A DNA stretch of 64,000 bases from Salinispora mooreana (GCF_000379065.1 NZ_KB900614.1:5014325-5078324), one strand, 5' to 3'; shown: positions 49,366 through 58,905, numbered from the stretch's first letter. The notes: generated by a model from the letters alone, not told the origin. Made by a program: numbers and translations.

Positions 49366-50283
49366 ATGCCAGCCCCGCTCATGCTCGTGGACGCGCCCAG
49401 CCTCTACTTCCGGGCATACTTCGGCATTCCGGAGTCGGCCGCCGTCGGTCCCGAGGGCCAACCGGTCAACGCCGTCCGCGGCTTCCTCGACATGCTGGCG
49501 AGCCTGGTCCGTACCCGCCGGCCGGGCCGGATGGTGTGCGCGATGGACCACGACTGGCGACCCCAGTGGCGGGTGACCCTCCTGCCCTCGTACAAGGCGC
49601 ACCGGGTGGCGCCGGAGGGGGGTGAGGTGGTCCCCGACACGCTGAGTCCGCAGGTCCCGGTGATCCTCGACGTGCTCGACGCGCTCGGCATCACCACCGT
49701 CGGCGCCACCGGCTACGAGGCCGACGACGTGCTCGGCACCCTCTCGGTCACCCAGCCGGGCCCGGTCGAGGTGGTCTCCGGTGACCGCGACCTGTTCCAG
49801 CTGGTCGATGACGCTCGTGGGGTGCGGCTGCTCTACATCGGGCGGGGGGTGGCGAAGCTGGCAGACTGCGACGACGCTGCGGTCCAGGCCCGATACGGGG
49901 TGCCCGCCGCCCGCTACGCCGACTTCGCTGCGCTGCGCGGTGACCCCAGCGACGGCCTGCCGGGGGTGCCCGGCGTCGGCGAGAAGACCGCGGCCCGGCT
50001 CGTTGACCGACACGGCGACATCGCTGGTGTGCTCGCCGCTCTGGACGATCCGGACGCCGGTTTCGCGCCGGGGCTCCGGACGAAACTCATCGCCGCGCGG
50101 GACTACCTGGCCGTCGCTCCGGCGGTGGTCCGGGTCGCCCTCGATGTGCCGCTACCCGCCCTGCCCACCGACCTGCCAGCCGCACCGGCCGACCCCGATC
50201 GGCTGCTCGACCTCGCCGAGCGGTGGAACCTCGCCAGCGCCGTCCGGCGCCTGGTTGACGCCCTGGCCCACCGCGCCGACTGA
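49366..50283 (+). CDS. 5'-3' exonuclease (FEN/PolI-N-terminal type)
   Basis: 305 aa from the ATG at 49366. MLVDAPSLYFRAYFG, MVCAMDHDWRPQWR, PSYKAHRV, GYEADDVLGTLSV (acidic metal ligands), VSGDRDLFQLVDD and the helix-hairpin-helix GLPGVPGVGEKTAARLV define a free-standing flap-type nuclease with the PolI 5' nuclease fold. It parallels Rv2090 of M. tuberculosis, next to helY. It removes RNA primers or flaps. It converges with helY across a perfect hairpin. Confidence 0.94.
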   Translation: MPAPLMLVDAPSLYFRAYFGIPESAAVGPEGQPVNAVRGFLDMLASLVRTRRPGRMVCAMDHDWRPQWRVTLLPSYKAHRVAPEGGEVVPDTLSPQVPVILDVLDALGITTVGATGYEADDVLGTLSVTQPGPVEVVSGDRDLFQLVDDARGVRLLYIGRGVAKLADCDDAAVQARYGVPAARYADFAALRGDPSDGLPGVPGVGEKTAARLVDRHGDIAGVLAALDDPDAGFAPGLRTKLIAARDYLAVAPAVVRVALDVPLPALPTDLPAAPADPDRLLDLAERWNLASAVRRLVDALAHRAD

Positions 50284-50296
50284 CCGCCGCCGCCCT

Positions 50297-50322
50297 CCCG
50301 GCACCGCGCACGCGGTGCCGGG
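50297..50322. terminator. Perfect hairpin between exonuclease and helY
   Basis: CCCGGCACCGCG pairs with CGCGGTGCCGGG over a 2-base loop, 14 bases after the exonuclease stop and before the helY stop. Serves both converging transcripts. Confidence 0.8.
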
Positions 50323-50353
50323 ACCGCTGCGGTGCCAGACGAGACGTACGCCG

Positions 50354-53122
50354 TCAGGCGGTGGCCTGATAGGAGAGCACCCCGCGGTTCACCGCGACAA
50401 TGGCCTGCCGCGCGGTGCTGCGCAGCTCGGCCGAGGCACCGCCGGATTCGGCCAGCTGACCGAGCAGGTCAACCACCTGCCGGGCCCAGCGGACGAAGTC
50501 GCCAGCCGGCATCTCGCCGTCGATGTGGCCGCTGACGAGGACCTTCGCGAGAGGCTCCCCGCGGGCCCAACGGTAGACCGGCCAGGCGAAGCCGAGATCC
50601 GGCTCCCGCGTCACAGTCAGCCCCTGTGCCGCCTCGTCGGCCTCGATCTCCCCCCACAGCTTCAACGTCTCGTCAACCGCCGTCGCCACCGCACCACGCG
50701 GCAGCGAGGCGCGCTCGTCAACGTCCCGGCGGGCCTCGAAGACCACCACCGACACCGCCGCCGCCAACTCGGCCGGGCTGAGCCCATTCCACACGCCACG
50801 ACGCAGGCACTCGGCGACCAGCAGGTCCGCCTCTGTCCAGATCCGGCTCAACATCCGACCGGCGTCGGTGACGCCCCCGTCAACGGCAAGGTAGCCACGG
50901 GCCGTCAGCAGCGCCACGATCCGGTCGAAGGTGCGGGCCAGGGAACCCGTTCGGCCGGCCACCCGCTGCCGCAGCTCCGCGGTGTCCTTCTCCAGCCGGC
51001 GGCGACGCTCCGCCCAGCGGGCGTGCTCCTCCCGTTCCGGGCAGGCGTGGCACGGGTGACGGCGCAGCTCGGCGCGGAGCTGCACGAGCCGGTCGTCCTC
51101 CCCAGCACCGCGCCGCGACCGGCCGCCCCGCCGGCTGCCGTGCCGGTTCAACCCGGTGCCGTTGACCGCGGCGGCCAGGTCCCGGCGCGCGGCCGGGGAG
51201 CGGTGGTTGAAGTGTTTGGGCACCCGAATCCGGGTGAGCACCTCCGCCGGGGTGGTGAAGTCACCCGGGCCCACCCGGCCCGCCCAGCGGTCCTGGGTCA
51301 GCACCAGCGGACGGGGCTCCCCGAAGCCGGCGGCCGCCGGGTCCAGCACCACCGCAAGGCCAGCTCGCCGGCCGGACGGCACCCGGATCACGTCGCCGAC
51401 CCGCAGCCGCTCCAGCGAGACGACCGCCGCCGCCTTGCGCTGGCTCTGCCCCTGCCGGGCCAGCTCCCGCTCCCGGTCGGCGATCGCCACCCGGAGCGCG
51501 AAGTAGGCGTCGAAGTCACCGTGCTGGCAGGCTGCCTCCGCGCCGTACGCCTGGACCGTCTCGGTGTTGCGCTGGACCTGCCGCGCCAGCCCGACCACCG
51601 ACCGGTCCGCCTGGAACTGCGCGAACGAGGACTCCAGCAACGCCCGGGCCGGCTCCGCGCCCACGCTGCCGACCAGGTTGACGGCCATGTTGTACGACGG
51701 CCGGAAACTCGACCGCAGCGGGTACGTACGGGTGGATGCCAGACCGGCCACGTGCCGCGGGTCGGTCTCCGGGGACCAGACCACCACGGCGTGCCCCTCC
51801 ACGTCGATGCCGCGGCGACCGGCGCGGCCGGTGAGCTGCGTGTACTCGCCGGGCGTCAGGTCCACGTGCGCCTCGCCGTTGTACTTGACCAGGCGTTCCA
51901 ACACCACGCAGCGGGCCGGCATGTTGATGCCCAGCGCGAGGGTCTCGGTGGCAAACACCGCCTTCACCAGCCCGCGGACGAACAGCTCCTCGACGACCTC
52001 CTTGAACGCCGGCAGCATGCCGGCATGGTGTGCGGCGAGACCCCGCTCCAACCCGTCCAGCCAGTCCCAGTAGCCGAGCACCGACAGGTCCTCGCCGGGG
52101 ATTGTGGTGATCCGGCTCTCCACCACCCGACGGATCTCGGCCCGCTCTTCCGGGCCGGTAAGCCGCAGCCCGGCGGCGAGACACTGCTGCACCGCCGCGT
52201 CGCAGCCGGCGCGGCTGAAGACAAACAGGATCGCCGGCAGCAACCCTTCCCGGTCGAGCCGGTCAACGATGTCCGGGCGCATCGGCCCCCGCCAGCGCGG
52301 CCCACGCCGACCTCCCGGGCCGCCACCGCGCCCCTCCCCCAACTCGAGGCGGCGCAGCGTGTCCCGGGTATAGCGCAGCAACTCCGGATGCACATCGTGC
52401 TTGCGCGCGGCGTCGGCGTCGTGGAACAGGTCGAACATCCGCCGGCCAACCAGCATGTGTTGCCACAACGGCACCGGCCGGTGCTCACTGACCACGACCT
52501 CGGTCTCGCCACGCACGGTGACCAGCCAGTCGGCAAACTCCTCCGCGTTGGACACCGTCGCCGACAGCGACACCAGCGTGACCGAGGCGGGCAGGTGAAT
52601 GATCACCTCCTCCCACACGCCACCGCGGAACCGGTCGGCGAGGTAGTGCACCTCATCCATCACCACGTACGCCAGCCCCTGCAGCGTCGCGGAGCCGGCG
52701 TAGAGCATGTTGCGCAGTACCTCGGTGGTCATCACCACCACCGGAGCATCACCGTTGATCGCGTTGTCACCGGTGAGCAGCCCAACCTGGTCGGCGCCGT
52801 GCCGGTCAACGAGATCGTGGTACTTCTGATTTGACAACGCCTTGATCGGGGTGGTGTAGAAGCACTTGCGGCGCCCCGCGTCGGCCGAGGTCCCACCCCG
52901 CAGCGCCAGGTGGACGGCGAACTCGCCGACGACCGTCTTGCCGGCGCCGGTGGGGGCGCAGACCAGGACCCCGCTGCCGCGCTCCAACGCCTGGCACGCC
53001 TCCCGCTGGAAGTCGTCGAGGTCGACACCGAGGTCGAGGGCGAACTCGTCCAACGCCGGGGACAGGGGGGCCTGTGCGGCCCGGCGGCGTGCCGCGGCGT
53101 ACCGCTCGGCGGGACTCGACAT
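50354..53122 (-). CDS. helY: Ski2/Mtr4-like DEAD/DEAH-box RNA helicase HelY
   Basis: 922 aa from the ATG at 53122; open frame extends upstream without homology. Walker A CAPTGAGKT (about 55-63), motif II VVMDEVHYLAD (D-E-V-H at 156-159), VSLSATVSN, the SF2 second RecA domain with FVFSRAGCDAA, LVKAVFATETLALGINMPAR and YTQLTGRAGRRGID. The C-terminal half carries the Ski2-type arch and ratchet helices and DSHCT domain (about 740-920). HelY is the actinobacterial representative in the conserved pafBC-tatAC neighbourhood. An RNA-turnover role is presumed. Confidence 0.94.
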   Translation of the reverse strand: MSSPAERYAAARRRAAQAPLSPALDEFALDLGVDLDDFQREACQALERGSGVLVCAPTGAGKTVVGEFAVHLALRGGTSADAGRRKCFYTTPIKALSNQKYHDLVDRHGADQVGLLTGDNAINGDAPVVVMTTEVLRNMLYAGSATLQGLAYVVMDEVHYLADRFRGGVWEEVIIHLPASVTLVSLSATVSNAEEFADWLVTVRGETEVVVSEHRPVPLWQHMLVGRRMFDLFHDADAARKHDVHPELLRYTRDTLRRLELGEGRGGGPGGRRGPRWRGPMRPDIVDRLDREGLLPAILFVFSRAGCDAAVQQCLAAGLRLTGPEERAEIRRVVESRITTIPGEDLSVLGYWDWLDGLERGLAAHHAGMLPAFKEVVEELFVRGLVKAVFATETLALGINMPARCVVLERLVKYNGEAHVDLTPGEYTQLTGRAGRRGIDVEGHAVVVWSPETDPRHVAGLASTRTYPLRSSFRPSYNMAVNLVGSVGAEPARALLESSFAQFQADRSVVGLARQVQRNTETVQAYGAEAACQHGDFDAYFALRVAIADRERELARQGQSQRKAAAVVSLERLRVGDVIRVPSGRRAGLAVVLDPAAAGFGEPRPLVLTQDRWAGRVGPGDFTTPAEVLTRIRVPKHFNHRSPAARRDLAAAVNGTGLNRHGSRRGGRSRRGAGEDDRLVQLRAELRRHPCHACPEREEHARWAERRRRLEKDTAELRQRVAGRTGSLARTFDRIVALLTARGYLAVDGGVTDAGRMLSRIWTEADLLVAECLRRGVWNGLSPAELAAAVSVVVFEARRDVDERASLPRGAVATAVDETLKLWGEIEADEAAQGLTVTREPDLGFAWPVYRWARGEPLAKVLVSGHIDGEMPAGDFVRWARQVVDLLGQLAESGGASAELRSTARQAIVAVNRGVLSYQATA

Positions 53123-53210
53123 GGGACCAAGATTAGTGCGTGCCGCGCCGGGACGCCCCACGAGGCCGTCCCATCCGCAGCCGTCCGGGGCGGTCGGTAG
53201 GGTGCACGGC

Positions 53211-53972
53211 GTGCCGGACCGTACCGAACCCGCCCCGACAACCGCCCCGGGTCGTGCTGTTACCCCGACGGCATCCCGCCGGCCCGTGGAAGCGGTGCTC
53301 TTCGACTTCCACGGCACGCTCGCGCAGGTGGAGGAGGCCACCGCCTGGGTGACCGCGGCGGCTGCCGCCTGTGGCACCACGCTGGACCGGATCCGCGCCA
53401 CCGCCCTCGCCGACCGGCTCCTCACCGCCGGCCGGGCCGGGGGGCCGCTGCCCCAACGGGTCCCGCCCGCGCTGGCCGAACTCTGGGCCGACCGGGACCT
53501 CTACCCGCATGCGCATCGCGGCGCGTACACCGGACTCGCGGCGACGATCGACGCCGGAATCGAGGGGCTCGCCGACGCGCTCTACGAACGGTTGCTGGTG
53601 CCCCAGGGATGGGTGCCGTACCCGGACACCGCCCCCACCCTGGCCGCGCTGCGCGCCGCCGGGGTGCGGGTGGGTGTGGTCAGCAACATCGGCTTCGACA
53701 TCCGGCCGCTCTTTGCCGCCTGGGGACTCGCCGACCTGGTGGACGGGTACGTGCTGTCGTACGAGGTGGGGCGCTGCAAGCCCGACCCGGGCATCTTCCT
53801 GCACGCCTGCGGGACGCTGGCCGTTGACCCGGAACGGGTGCTCATGGTCGGGGACACCCCCGCCGACGCGGGCGCGGTGGCGGCCGGCTGCGCGGTGCTG
53901 GTGCTCCCGCCCGGCGAGGCGGGCCGGCCCAACGGGCTCGGCGCGGTGCTGGACCTGGCCGTGCCGGGCTGA
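53211..53972 (+). CDS. HAD-superfamily hydrolase (subfamily IA)
   Basis: 253 aa from a GTG at 53211 with agggtg upstream. The catalytic motif I is VEAVLFDFHGTL (D-F-H-G-T, the phosphoaspartate Asp). Motif II is GVVSNIGFD, motif III CKPDPGIF, motif IV VLMVGDTPADAGA. A helical cap lies between motifs I and II. A small-molecule phosphatase or epoxide hydrolase/haloacid-type function is possible; substrate unknown. The stretch after the stop repeats the last 11 codons in altered form (53998-54031). Confidence 0.88.
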   Translation: MPDRTEPAPTTAPGRAVTPTASRRPVEAVLFDFHGTLAQVEEATAWVTAAAAACGTTLDRIRATALADRLLTAGRAGGPLPQRVPPALAELWADRDLYPHAHRGAYTGLAATIDAGIEGLADALYERLLVPQGWVPYPDTAPTLAALRAAGVRVGVVSNIGFDIRPLFAAWGLADLVDGYVLSYEVGRCKPDPGIFLHACGTLAVDPERVLMVGDTPADAGAVAAGCAVLVLPPGEAGRPNGLGAVLDLAVPG

Positions 53973-54031
53973 GCTCGCTGAGCCGAGCTGACCGGGCAGC
54001 TCGACGCGGTGTTGGACCTCGGGCCGGGCTG
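53936..54031. repeat. Diverged duplication of the HAD gene 3' end
   Basis: The segment ctcggcgcggtgctggac...gccgggctga at 53938-53972 reappears as ctcgacgcggtgttggac...gccgggctga at 54001-54031, about 62 bases downstream. The second copy encodes a similar but not identical tail and stop. It looks like an old tandem duplication between the convergent HAD and lipid kinase genes. Confidence 0.75.
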
Positions 54032-54039
54032 ACCGGTGA

Positions 54040-54960
54040 TCAGCGCAGCAGCCGCACCGCCGCCGGGGCCGCGGTGATCGTCATCGGCAGTTCGGCCAGC
54101 GGCTCCCCGTCGGCGTAACCGGTGATGCCCGCGGCGGTCACCTCCACCGTCCGCGCCCGGAAGCTACACACCAACGGGTGGTCAACGTGCGTCCCCGGAT
54201 AGATGCGGCGTTTGATCCGCAGCAGCGTCCGCCGGTTGAACCGCCCGCCGACCACGACGTCGAGCAGCCCGTCGGTCGGGTCCGCGGCGGGGCAGATCCG
54301 CATCCCACCGCCGTAGCGGGCGCAGTTGCCGACCGCCACCAGCACGGCGTCCAGCTCGTGGGTCACGCCATCCAGGCGCAACGTGTAACGGCGGGGCCGC
54401 AGCCGGGCCAGCTCCACCAGGATCGCCAGGTCATAGCGGCGCGGGCCACGGGGCCACCGCATCCGGTTGGCCCGCTCATTGATGATCGCGTCAATGCCGG
54501 CGGCGAGCACCGCCCCGTACCACCGCTGCGTGCCGTCGGCCGCAGTGGTGTGGGCCAGGTCGATCGGATGGGAGCAGCCGTGCCGCAGCGCGGCGGCGAT
54601 CGCGTCGGCCGCGGCGAGGGGGTCGGCCGGGAAGCCGGTGTCACCGGCGAAGTCGTTCCCGGTCCCCGCCGGCACCACCGCGAACGGCACTGAAGTGCCC
54701 GCCACCGCCTGTAGCGCCAGGTGCGCGGTGCCGTCACCGCCGACCGCGACCAGCGCCGCCGCGCCGTCGGCCACCGCCACGCGACAGGCCGCCTCGGCCT
54801 GCGCCGGAGTCCGCGCCGCAAGCACCCGCACCGGGTGCCCGCCGGCCGCCAGCCGGTGCACCACAGTGGGCAGCAGCCCGCGGTGGCGCCCCCGGCTGGC
54901 ACTCGGGTTGGCCAGGACGGCGACCGGACGACCGGTACCGGTAAAATCGACTGCGGTCAC
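54040..54960 (-). CDS. Diacylglycerol/sphingosine-kinase-like lipid kinase
   Basis: 306 aa from a GTG at 54960; 54969 is an alternative. The catalytic-domain signature is VAVLANPSASRG and LVAVGGDGTAHLALQA (GGDGT), with VVPAGTGNDFAGDTGF and GYADGEPLAELPMTI. The family phosphorylates diacylglycerol or related lipids (DgkB/YegS type). Minus-strand, between tatC and the convergent HAD gene. Separate membrane insertion motif absent, so it is peripheral. Confidence 0.92.
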   Translation of the reverse strand: MTAVDFTGTGRPVAVLANPSASRGRHRGLLPTVVHRLAAGGHPVRVLAARTPAQAEAACRVAVADGAAALVAVGGDGTAHLALQAVAGTSVPFAVVPAGTGNDFAGDTGFPADPLAAADAIAAALRHGCSHPIDLAHTTAADGTQRWYGAVLAAGIDAIINERANRMRWPRGPRRYDLAILVELARLRPRRYTLRLDGVTHELDAVLVAVGNCARYGGGMRICPAADPTDGLLDVVVGGRFNRRTLLRIKRRIYPGTHVDHPLVCSFRARTVEVTAAGITGYADGEPLAELPMTITAAPAAVRLLR

Positions 54961-55033
54961 GGCGTGCACCGTACCGGGACGGGAGCGGGACCGCACCCCC
55001 ACCCGGCACCGCCGGCGGGCAGGCGCAGCAGTG

Positions 55034-55984
55034 TCAGGTCATGTCGTCGTAGCGGCGCTCGACCGGCGCGGGCTTGGCGACCGGCTCCGGCTCCGCGATC
55101 GACTCCGGCGCTCCCACCGGGGCGCTCGCCTCGACCGGGTCACTCCCCTCCGCCAGCGGCGACGCCTCGTCGTCGGCGAGGCCGGCGTAGCTCTCCTTAC
55201 CGCGGCCCCGACGCTTGTCGTTGAGGAACGCGACACCGACGGCCGCGAAGTAGAGGGCGCACAGGCACAACGCCAACGCGGTCATTCCAAACGGGTCGGG
55301 CGTTGGCGTGACCACCGCCGCGAAGGCGAAGAACACGAACACCGCCACCCGCCACCAGCCCAGCAACCGCTTCGCGCTGGCAACGCCGACGAAGTTGAGC
55401 ATCAACACGATCAGCGGGAACTCGAACGCCACCCCGAACAGCAGGATCAGGTTGGTGACGAACGAGATGTACCGGGTGATGTCGAGGGTGGTATTGATCT
55501 CGGGGCCGGAGACCTGCAGCAGGAACTCCAGGCCCTTGGAGGTCACGAAGTACGCCAGCACCGTGCCGGCGGCGAACAGCGGCGCCGCGAGCGCGGTGAA
55601 GGCGTACGCGTAGCGCCGCTCGTGCTTGTGTAGGCCGGGGGCGATGAAGGCCCACAGCTGGTACAGCCAGACCGGCGCGGCGAGGATCAGCCCCACCCAC
55701 AGACCGATCTTGAGGTTGAGCAGGAACAGGTCAGCGGGACCGAGCTGCACGAAGTCGCAGGCGCCGTCGGTGGTCTGCGCCTGGGGAAGCTCGCAGTAGG
55801 GCCGCTGCAGGATGCCGCGCACCGGCCCGGCGAGCCAGAGGCCGACGCCGAAGCCGATCAGGATCGCCAGCGACGCCTTGAACAGCCGGTTACGCAGCTC
55901 GCGGACGTGCTCGACCAGCGTCATCGAGCCTTCCGAGGCCCGTTGGAAGCTACTCGGGCCGCGTTTACGCAGGGCGAAGGCCAC
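55034..55984 (-). CDS. tatC: Sec-independent translocase TatC
   Basis: 316 aa. Six transmembrane helices. The conserved N-terminal MTLVEHVRELRNRLFKA (E-H-x-x-E-L-R-x-R twin-arginine recognition) and the F-x-x-F and EFPLIVLMLNFVGVASAKRL segments are TatC hallmarks. The cytoplasmic C-tail (about 255-316) is acidic, Pro/Ala/Glu-rich, an actinobacterial extension. Next to tatA and downstream of pafB/pafC as in M. tuberculosis. Confidence 0.96.
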   Translation of the reverse strand: MAFALRKRGPSSFQRASEGSMTLVEHVRELRNRLFKASLAILIGFGVGLWLAGPVRGILQRPYCELPQAQTTDGACDFVQLGPADLFLLNLKIGLWVGLILAAPVWLYQLWAFIAPGLHKHERRYAYAFTALAAPLFAAGTVLAYFVTSKGLEFLLQVSGPEINTTLDITRYISFVTNLILLFGVAFEFPLIVLMLNFVGVASAKRLLGWWRVAVFVFFAFAAVVTPTPDPFGMTALALCLCALYFAAVGVAFLNDKRRGRGKESYAGLADDEASPLAEGSDPVEASAPVGAPESIAEPEPVAKPAPVERRYDDMT

Positions 55985-56002
55985 GGTGGTCGGGCCCCTC
56001 GA

Positions 56003-56308
56003 TCAGCTGTCGCGGGTGCGCTGCACCGGGTCAACGACCGGCTGCTGCTGCGGCGGGGCCGGGTAGGGCGGCTGCTGGGGATACGGCTGCCCCTGCTGAA
56101 CCTGCGGCGGCAACGGCTGGTAGCCCGCCTGGGCATCGGCCTTCTCGGCCAGGTCACGGTCGTCGTCGTGCAGGCTCTTCGTCTCGGCCTTGATGATCCG
56201 CAGCGAACGGCCCAGCGAGCGGGCCGCGTCAGGGAGCCGCTTCGCGCCGAAGAGCAGGATCAGCACGACCACGAGTACGGCGATGTGCCACGGCCTTAGG
56301 GCACCCAT
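56003..56308 (-). CDS. tatA: Sec-independent translocase TatA
   Basis: 101 aa from the ATG at 56308 with ggag upstream. The N-terminal membrane anchor (PWHIAVLVVVLILLF), the conserved F-G hinge (LFGAKRLPDAARSLGRSLRIIKAE) and the amphipathic helix define TatA/E. The C-terminus is Gln/Pro-rich (QPYPQQPPYPAPPQQQP). It forms the Tat pore with TatC. A 19-base gap separates it from tatC. Confidence 0.95.
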   Translation of the reverse strand: MGALRPWHIAVLVVVLILLFGAKRLPDAARSLGRSLRIIKAETKSLHDDDRDLAEKADAQAGYQPLPPQVQQGQPYPQQPPYPAPPQQQPVVDPVQRTRDS

Positions 56309-56492
56309 GGGAAGCTCCGGTCTCTCGGTGTCGGGCAGGTGGTGTCGCAGCCATCGTACGTGCGTCCGGCGGCGTTGCCATCCGGTGGGCGCTACGGGAC
56401 CGTTCCAGCCGGGTGAAATCTCGGCCAATCGCGGATGTCCCCGGCAGGCCGCTTCGCCCCGGCCCGGGCCGCCGTGGGTGGGTGACGGTTGG

Positions 56493-56735
56493 CTACCGGC
56501 GGCGGGACCGAACTGCGGCGGCCCACTGCTGGGTGGTCGCCAGCCGTTCCTGCAACCCTTCGGCCCGCGCCTGCAGCGCCGCCGCGGTCGTCTGGAGCGC
56601 CGCAGCCTCGTCCGCGTGGCGTTGCAACGCCACCGCCGCCCGACGCAGCCGACGCAGCCGGTTCAACACCGGCCGCACGGCCAGCCCGAGCAGCACGAAG
56701 GGGAGCACCACCAGCGCGACCACGATCCACACCAC
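56493..56735 (-). CDS. Small membrane-anchored coiled-coil protein
   Basis: 80 aa from the GTG at 56735, 11 bases after the pafC stop. One N-terminal transmembrane helix (VVWIVVALVVLPFVLLGLAV) is followed by a basic patch and a heptad coiled coil (ALQRHADEAAALQTTAAALQARAEGLQERL). No homologous enzyme; likely a small actinobacterial protein in the pafC-tatA neighbourhood, co-transcribed by position. Confidence 0.65.
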   Translation of the reverse strand: MVWIVVALVVLPFVLLGLAVRPVLNRLRRLRRAAVALQRHADEAAALQTTAAALQARAEGLQERLATTQQWAAAVRSRRR

Positions 56736-56745
56736 GGCGCTCAGC

Positions 56746-57756
56746 CTACCGGCCCGCGTCGCCGCCAGGTATGCCCGCCGCGCCCGGCGGCGGCGTGGCG
56801 TACGCCGCCAGGGCTGCGGTCGCCGCGGCATGCACCTGTGCGGCCAGCTCCGCCGGCGCCACCACGGTGACCTCCGGTCCCAGGCCCAACACGAAGCGGC
56901 GGGCCCAGCCCAGGTCGGTGACCCGGAGCGAGACCAACCACTCGCCATCACCCGGCTCGACCCGCTCACACGGGTAGTACTCGGTGATCCACCGCTCGCT
57001 CCGACCGATTCGCAGGGTGACCAGCGGCAGATCCGCCGTGGGCCGGAAGACACCGCCGGTGACGTCGTGCGGCACCGCCTGCGCCGGCACCCGCGCCGGC
57101 TCGTCCAACCGGGTCACCGCGTCGATCCGGTCCACCCGGAACATCCGCATCCCCTCCGCCCGGCGGCACCAGGCCTCCACGTACGCCCGGCCGCCGATGA
57201 CGAGCATTCGCAGGGGGTCAACGGTCCGCTCGATCGTCTCGTCCCGGCCCACCGAGTAGTAGGTGATCCGCAACGCCCGGCCGCTCTCCACCGCCGCCCG
57301 CAGCTCCGCCACCCGGTGGTTGTCCGCCGGCAGCCGTACCGCGACCGGGGCACCCAACCGGTCACCCGCGGCATTTTCGATCTTGACCAGGGCCCGCTCC
57401 ACCGCCTCCCGGTTGGCCACCCCCGGCGTCTCCGCCAGCATGCGCAGCGCCACGACCAGCGCGAGGGCCTCGTCGGGAGTCAGTCGTAACGGCCGATCGA
57501 TGCCAGCGTCGTAGGTGATCGTCACCCGGTCGCCGTCGAAGGCCATGTCGATCAGATCCCCAGGGCCGTAGCCCGGCAGCCCGCACACCCAGAGCAGCTC
57601 CAGATCCTCCCGCAGCTGCCGCTCGGTCACCCCCAGGTCACCCGCCGCCTCGGCGATCTCGATGCCGGGCCGGGCCAACAGGAAGGGCACCAGGTTGAGC
57701 AGCCGCGCCAACCGGTCCGCGGAGGTACGGGATCCGGGCCGAACAAACCGGGTCAC
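56746..57756 (-). CDS. pafC: WYL-domain transcriptional regulator PafC
   Basis: 336 aa. N-terminal wHTH (RLARLLNLVPFLLARPGIEIAEAAGDLGVTERQLREDLELLWVCGLPGYG), then a WYL domain (about 140-230, RALRITYYSVGRDETIERTVDPLRMLVIGGRAYVEAWCRRAEGMRMFRVDRI) and a WCX C-terminal domain. With PafB it forms the PafBC regulator that activates most DNA-damage-inducible genes in mycobacteria independently of LexA. Its ATG overlaps the pafB stop by 4 bases, so the pair is co-translated. Confidence 0.94.
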   Translation of the reverse strand: MTRFVRPGSRTSADRLARLLNLVPFLLARPGIEIAEAAGDLGVTERQLREDLELLWVCGLPGYGPGDLIDMAFDGDRVTITYDAGIDRPLRLTPDEALALVVALRMLAETPGVANREAVERALVKIENAAGDRLGAPVAVRLPADNHRVAELRAAVESGRALRITYYSVGRDETIERTVDPLRMLVIGGRAYVEAWCRRAEGMRMFRVDRIDAVTRLDEPARVPAQAVPHDVTGGVFRPTADLPLVTLRIGRSERWITEYYPCERVEPGDGEWLVSLRVTDLGWARRFVLGLGPEVTVVAPAELAAQVHAAATAALAAYATPPPGAAGIPGGDAGR

Positions 57757-58745
57757 CGGGCACCCCCGACACCGACGTCGTGGCGCGCGACGGTCTCCTT
57801 GAGTCGCTGGATGACCGCCTCCCGCACCTCCGGTGGATCGAGCACCCGCACGTCCGGGCCGTATCCGACGAGCTGACCGGCGAGCGCCTCCGGATCCGCG
57901 TACGGCAGGACGAGCTGGTCACCGGTGGAGCCCGAGGTCGTCTCCGCCGCCCATCGGCGCAACCCGGCAGCCCGGTTGGGCGCGACGAGCACTCGGGCGC
58001 GGCCGGTGCGCTCCGCCGGATCTGACGAGCGAGCGACATAGCTGATCAGGTCCACCTCGGCCGGCGGCTCGTACGCCCCCAACGGGCCCACTGTCCGAAC
58101 CGCCCCCACCACCCGGGAGAGACGGAAGCAGCGGGCCGCGGACCGATCCAGGTCGTGTCCCACCACATACCACCGGCCCCGCCAGCAGACCACCCCCCAT
58201 GGCTGCAGCCGACGGGCAGAGGGCTCGTCCCGGTCCGGGACCCGGTAGTCGAAGGCCACCTCGCGGCGGTCCCGGGCCGCGGCGGTCAGCGGCGCGAAGG
58301 CCGGATCCACGCTCACCATCGGCTCCAGCCCGAGCGTGGCCTGTGGGTCCACGTCGACGCCGGCAGCGCGCAGCTTCGCCAACCCGGACGACGCGGCGGC
58401 GGCCAGCCCAGCATGCTGCCACAGCCGGGCGGCGATACCGACCGCCGCGGCCTCGTCCGGCTCGAGCGGGATCTCGGGCAGCGCATACTGCCGGCGGGCG
58501 ATGCGATAGCCCGGCTCGACGTCGAAGGCGCTGGCCGTCCCGGTCTCCAGCGGGACGCCGAGCTCACGCAGCTCGGCCTTGTCCCGCTCAAACTTGCGTT
58601 GGAACGCCTCGTGGGCCCGCATGTCGTGCGGATCATGCTCGTAGCCGGGCACAGTCGCGGCGATCTGCACGGCGGTCAGGAACCGTCGCGTGGACAGGAG
58701 ACAGATCACCAGATTGACCAGGCGTTCGGTACGGGTCCGCGACAC
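57753..58745 (-). CDS. pafB: WYL-domain transcriptional regulator PafB
   Basis: 330 aa. N-terminal wHTH (TERLVNLVICLLSTRRFLTAVQIAATVPGY), then a WYL domain (about 155-220, RREVAFDYRVPDRDEPSARRLQPWGVVCWRGRWYVVGHDLDRSAARCFRLSRVVGAV) and a WCX domain. Partner of PafC in the mycobacterial DNA-damage response; WYL ligand there is single-stranded DNA. It is the first gene of the pafBC pair and diverges from the DUF3866-like gene. Confidence 0.94.
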   Translation of the reverse strand: MSRTRTERLVNLVICLLSTRRFLTAVQIAATVPGYEHDPHDMRAHEAFQRKFERDKAELRELGVPLETGTASAFDVEPGYRIARRQYALPEIPLEPDEAAAVGIAARLWQHAGLAAAASSGLAKLRAAGVDVDPQATLGLEPMVSVDPAFAPLTAAARDRREVAFDYRVPDRDEPSARRLQPWGVVCWRGRWYVVGHDLDRSAARCFRLSRVVGAVRTVGPLGAYEPPAEVDLISYVARSSDPAERTGRARVLVAPNRAAGLRRWAAETTSGSTGDQLVLPYADPEALAGQLVGYGPDVRVLDPPEVREAVIQRLKETVARHDVGVGGAR

Positions 58746-58905
58746 GGTACGACGCTAGCAGCCAATGCCGGCGAACAAATGTACCTATCAAGCCCGCGCG
58801 TCTCGCCCCCCGGTTGGTCACCGGACCGGCCCGGCCGGACCGTCGCGCCGCCCGATGGCACCCCGGACGCCGGACCCGCCCGGCCCGACCGCTAGCGTCG
58901 CGCGC

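Noticed and set aside
49781..52834. Very long plus-strand reading frame opposite helY and within the exonuclease gene
   Set aside because: It overlaps two well-supported genes, has Arg/Pro/His-rich low-complexity translation and no family match; it is the antisense shadow common in high-GC DNA.
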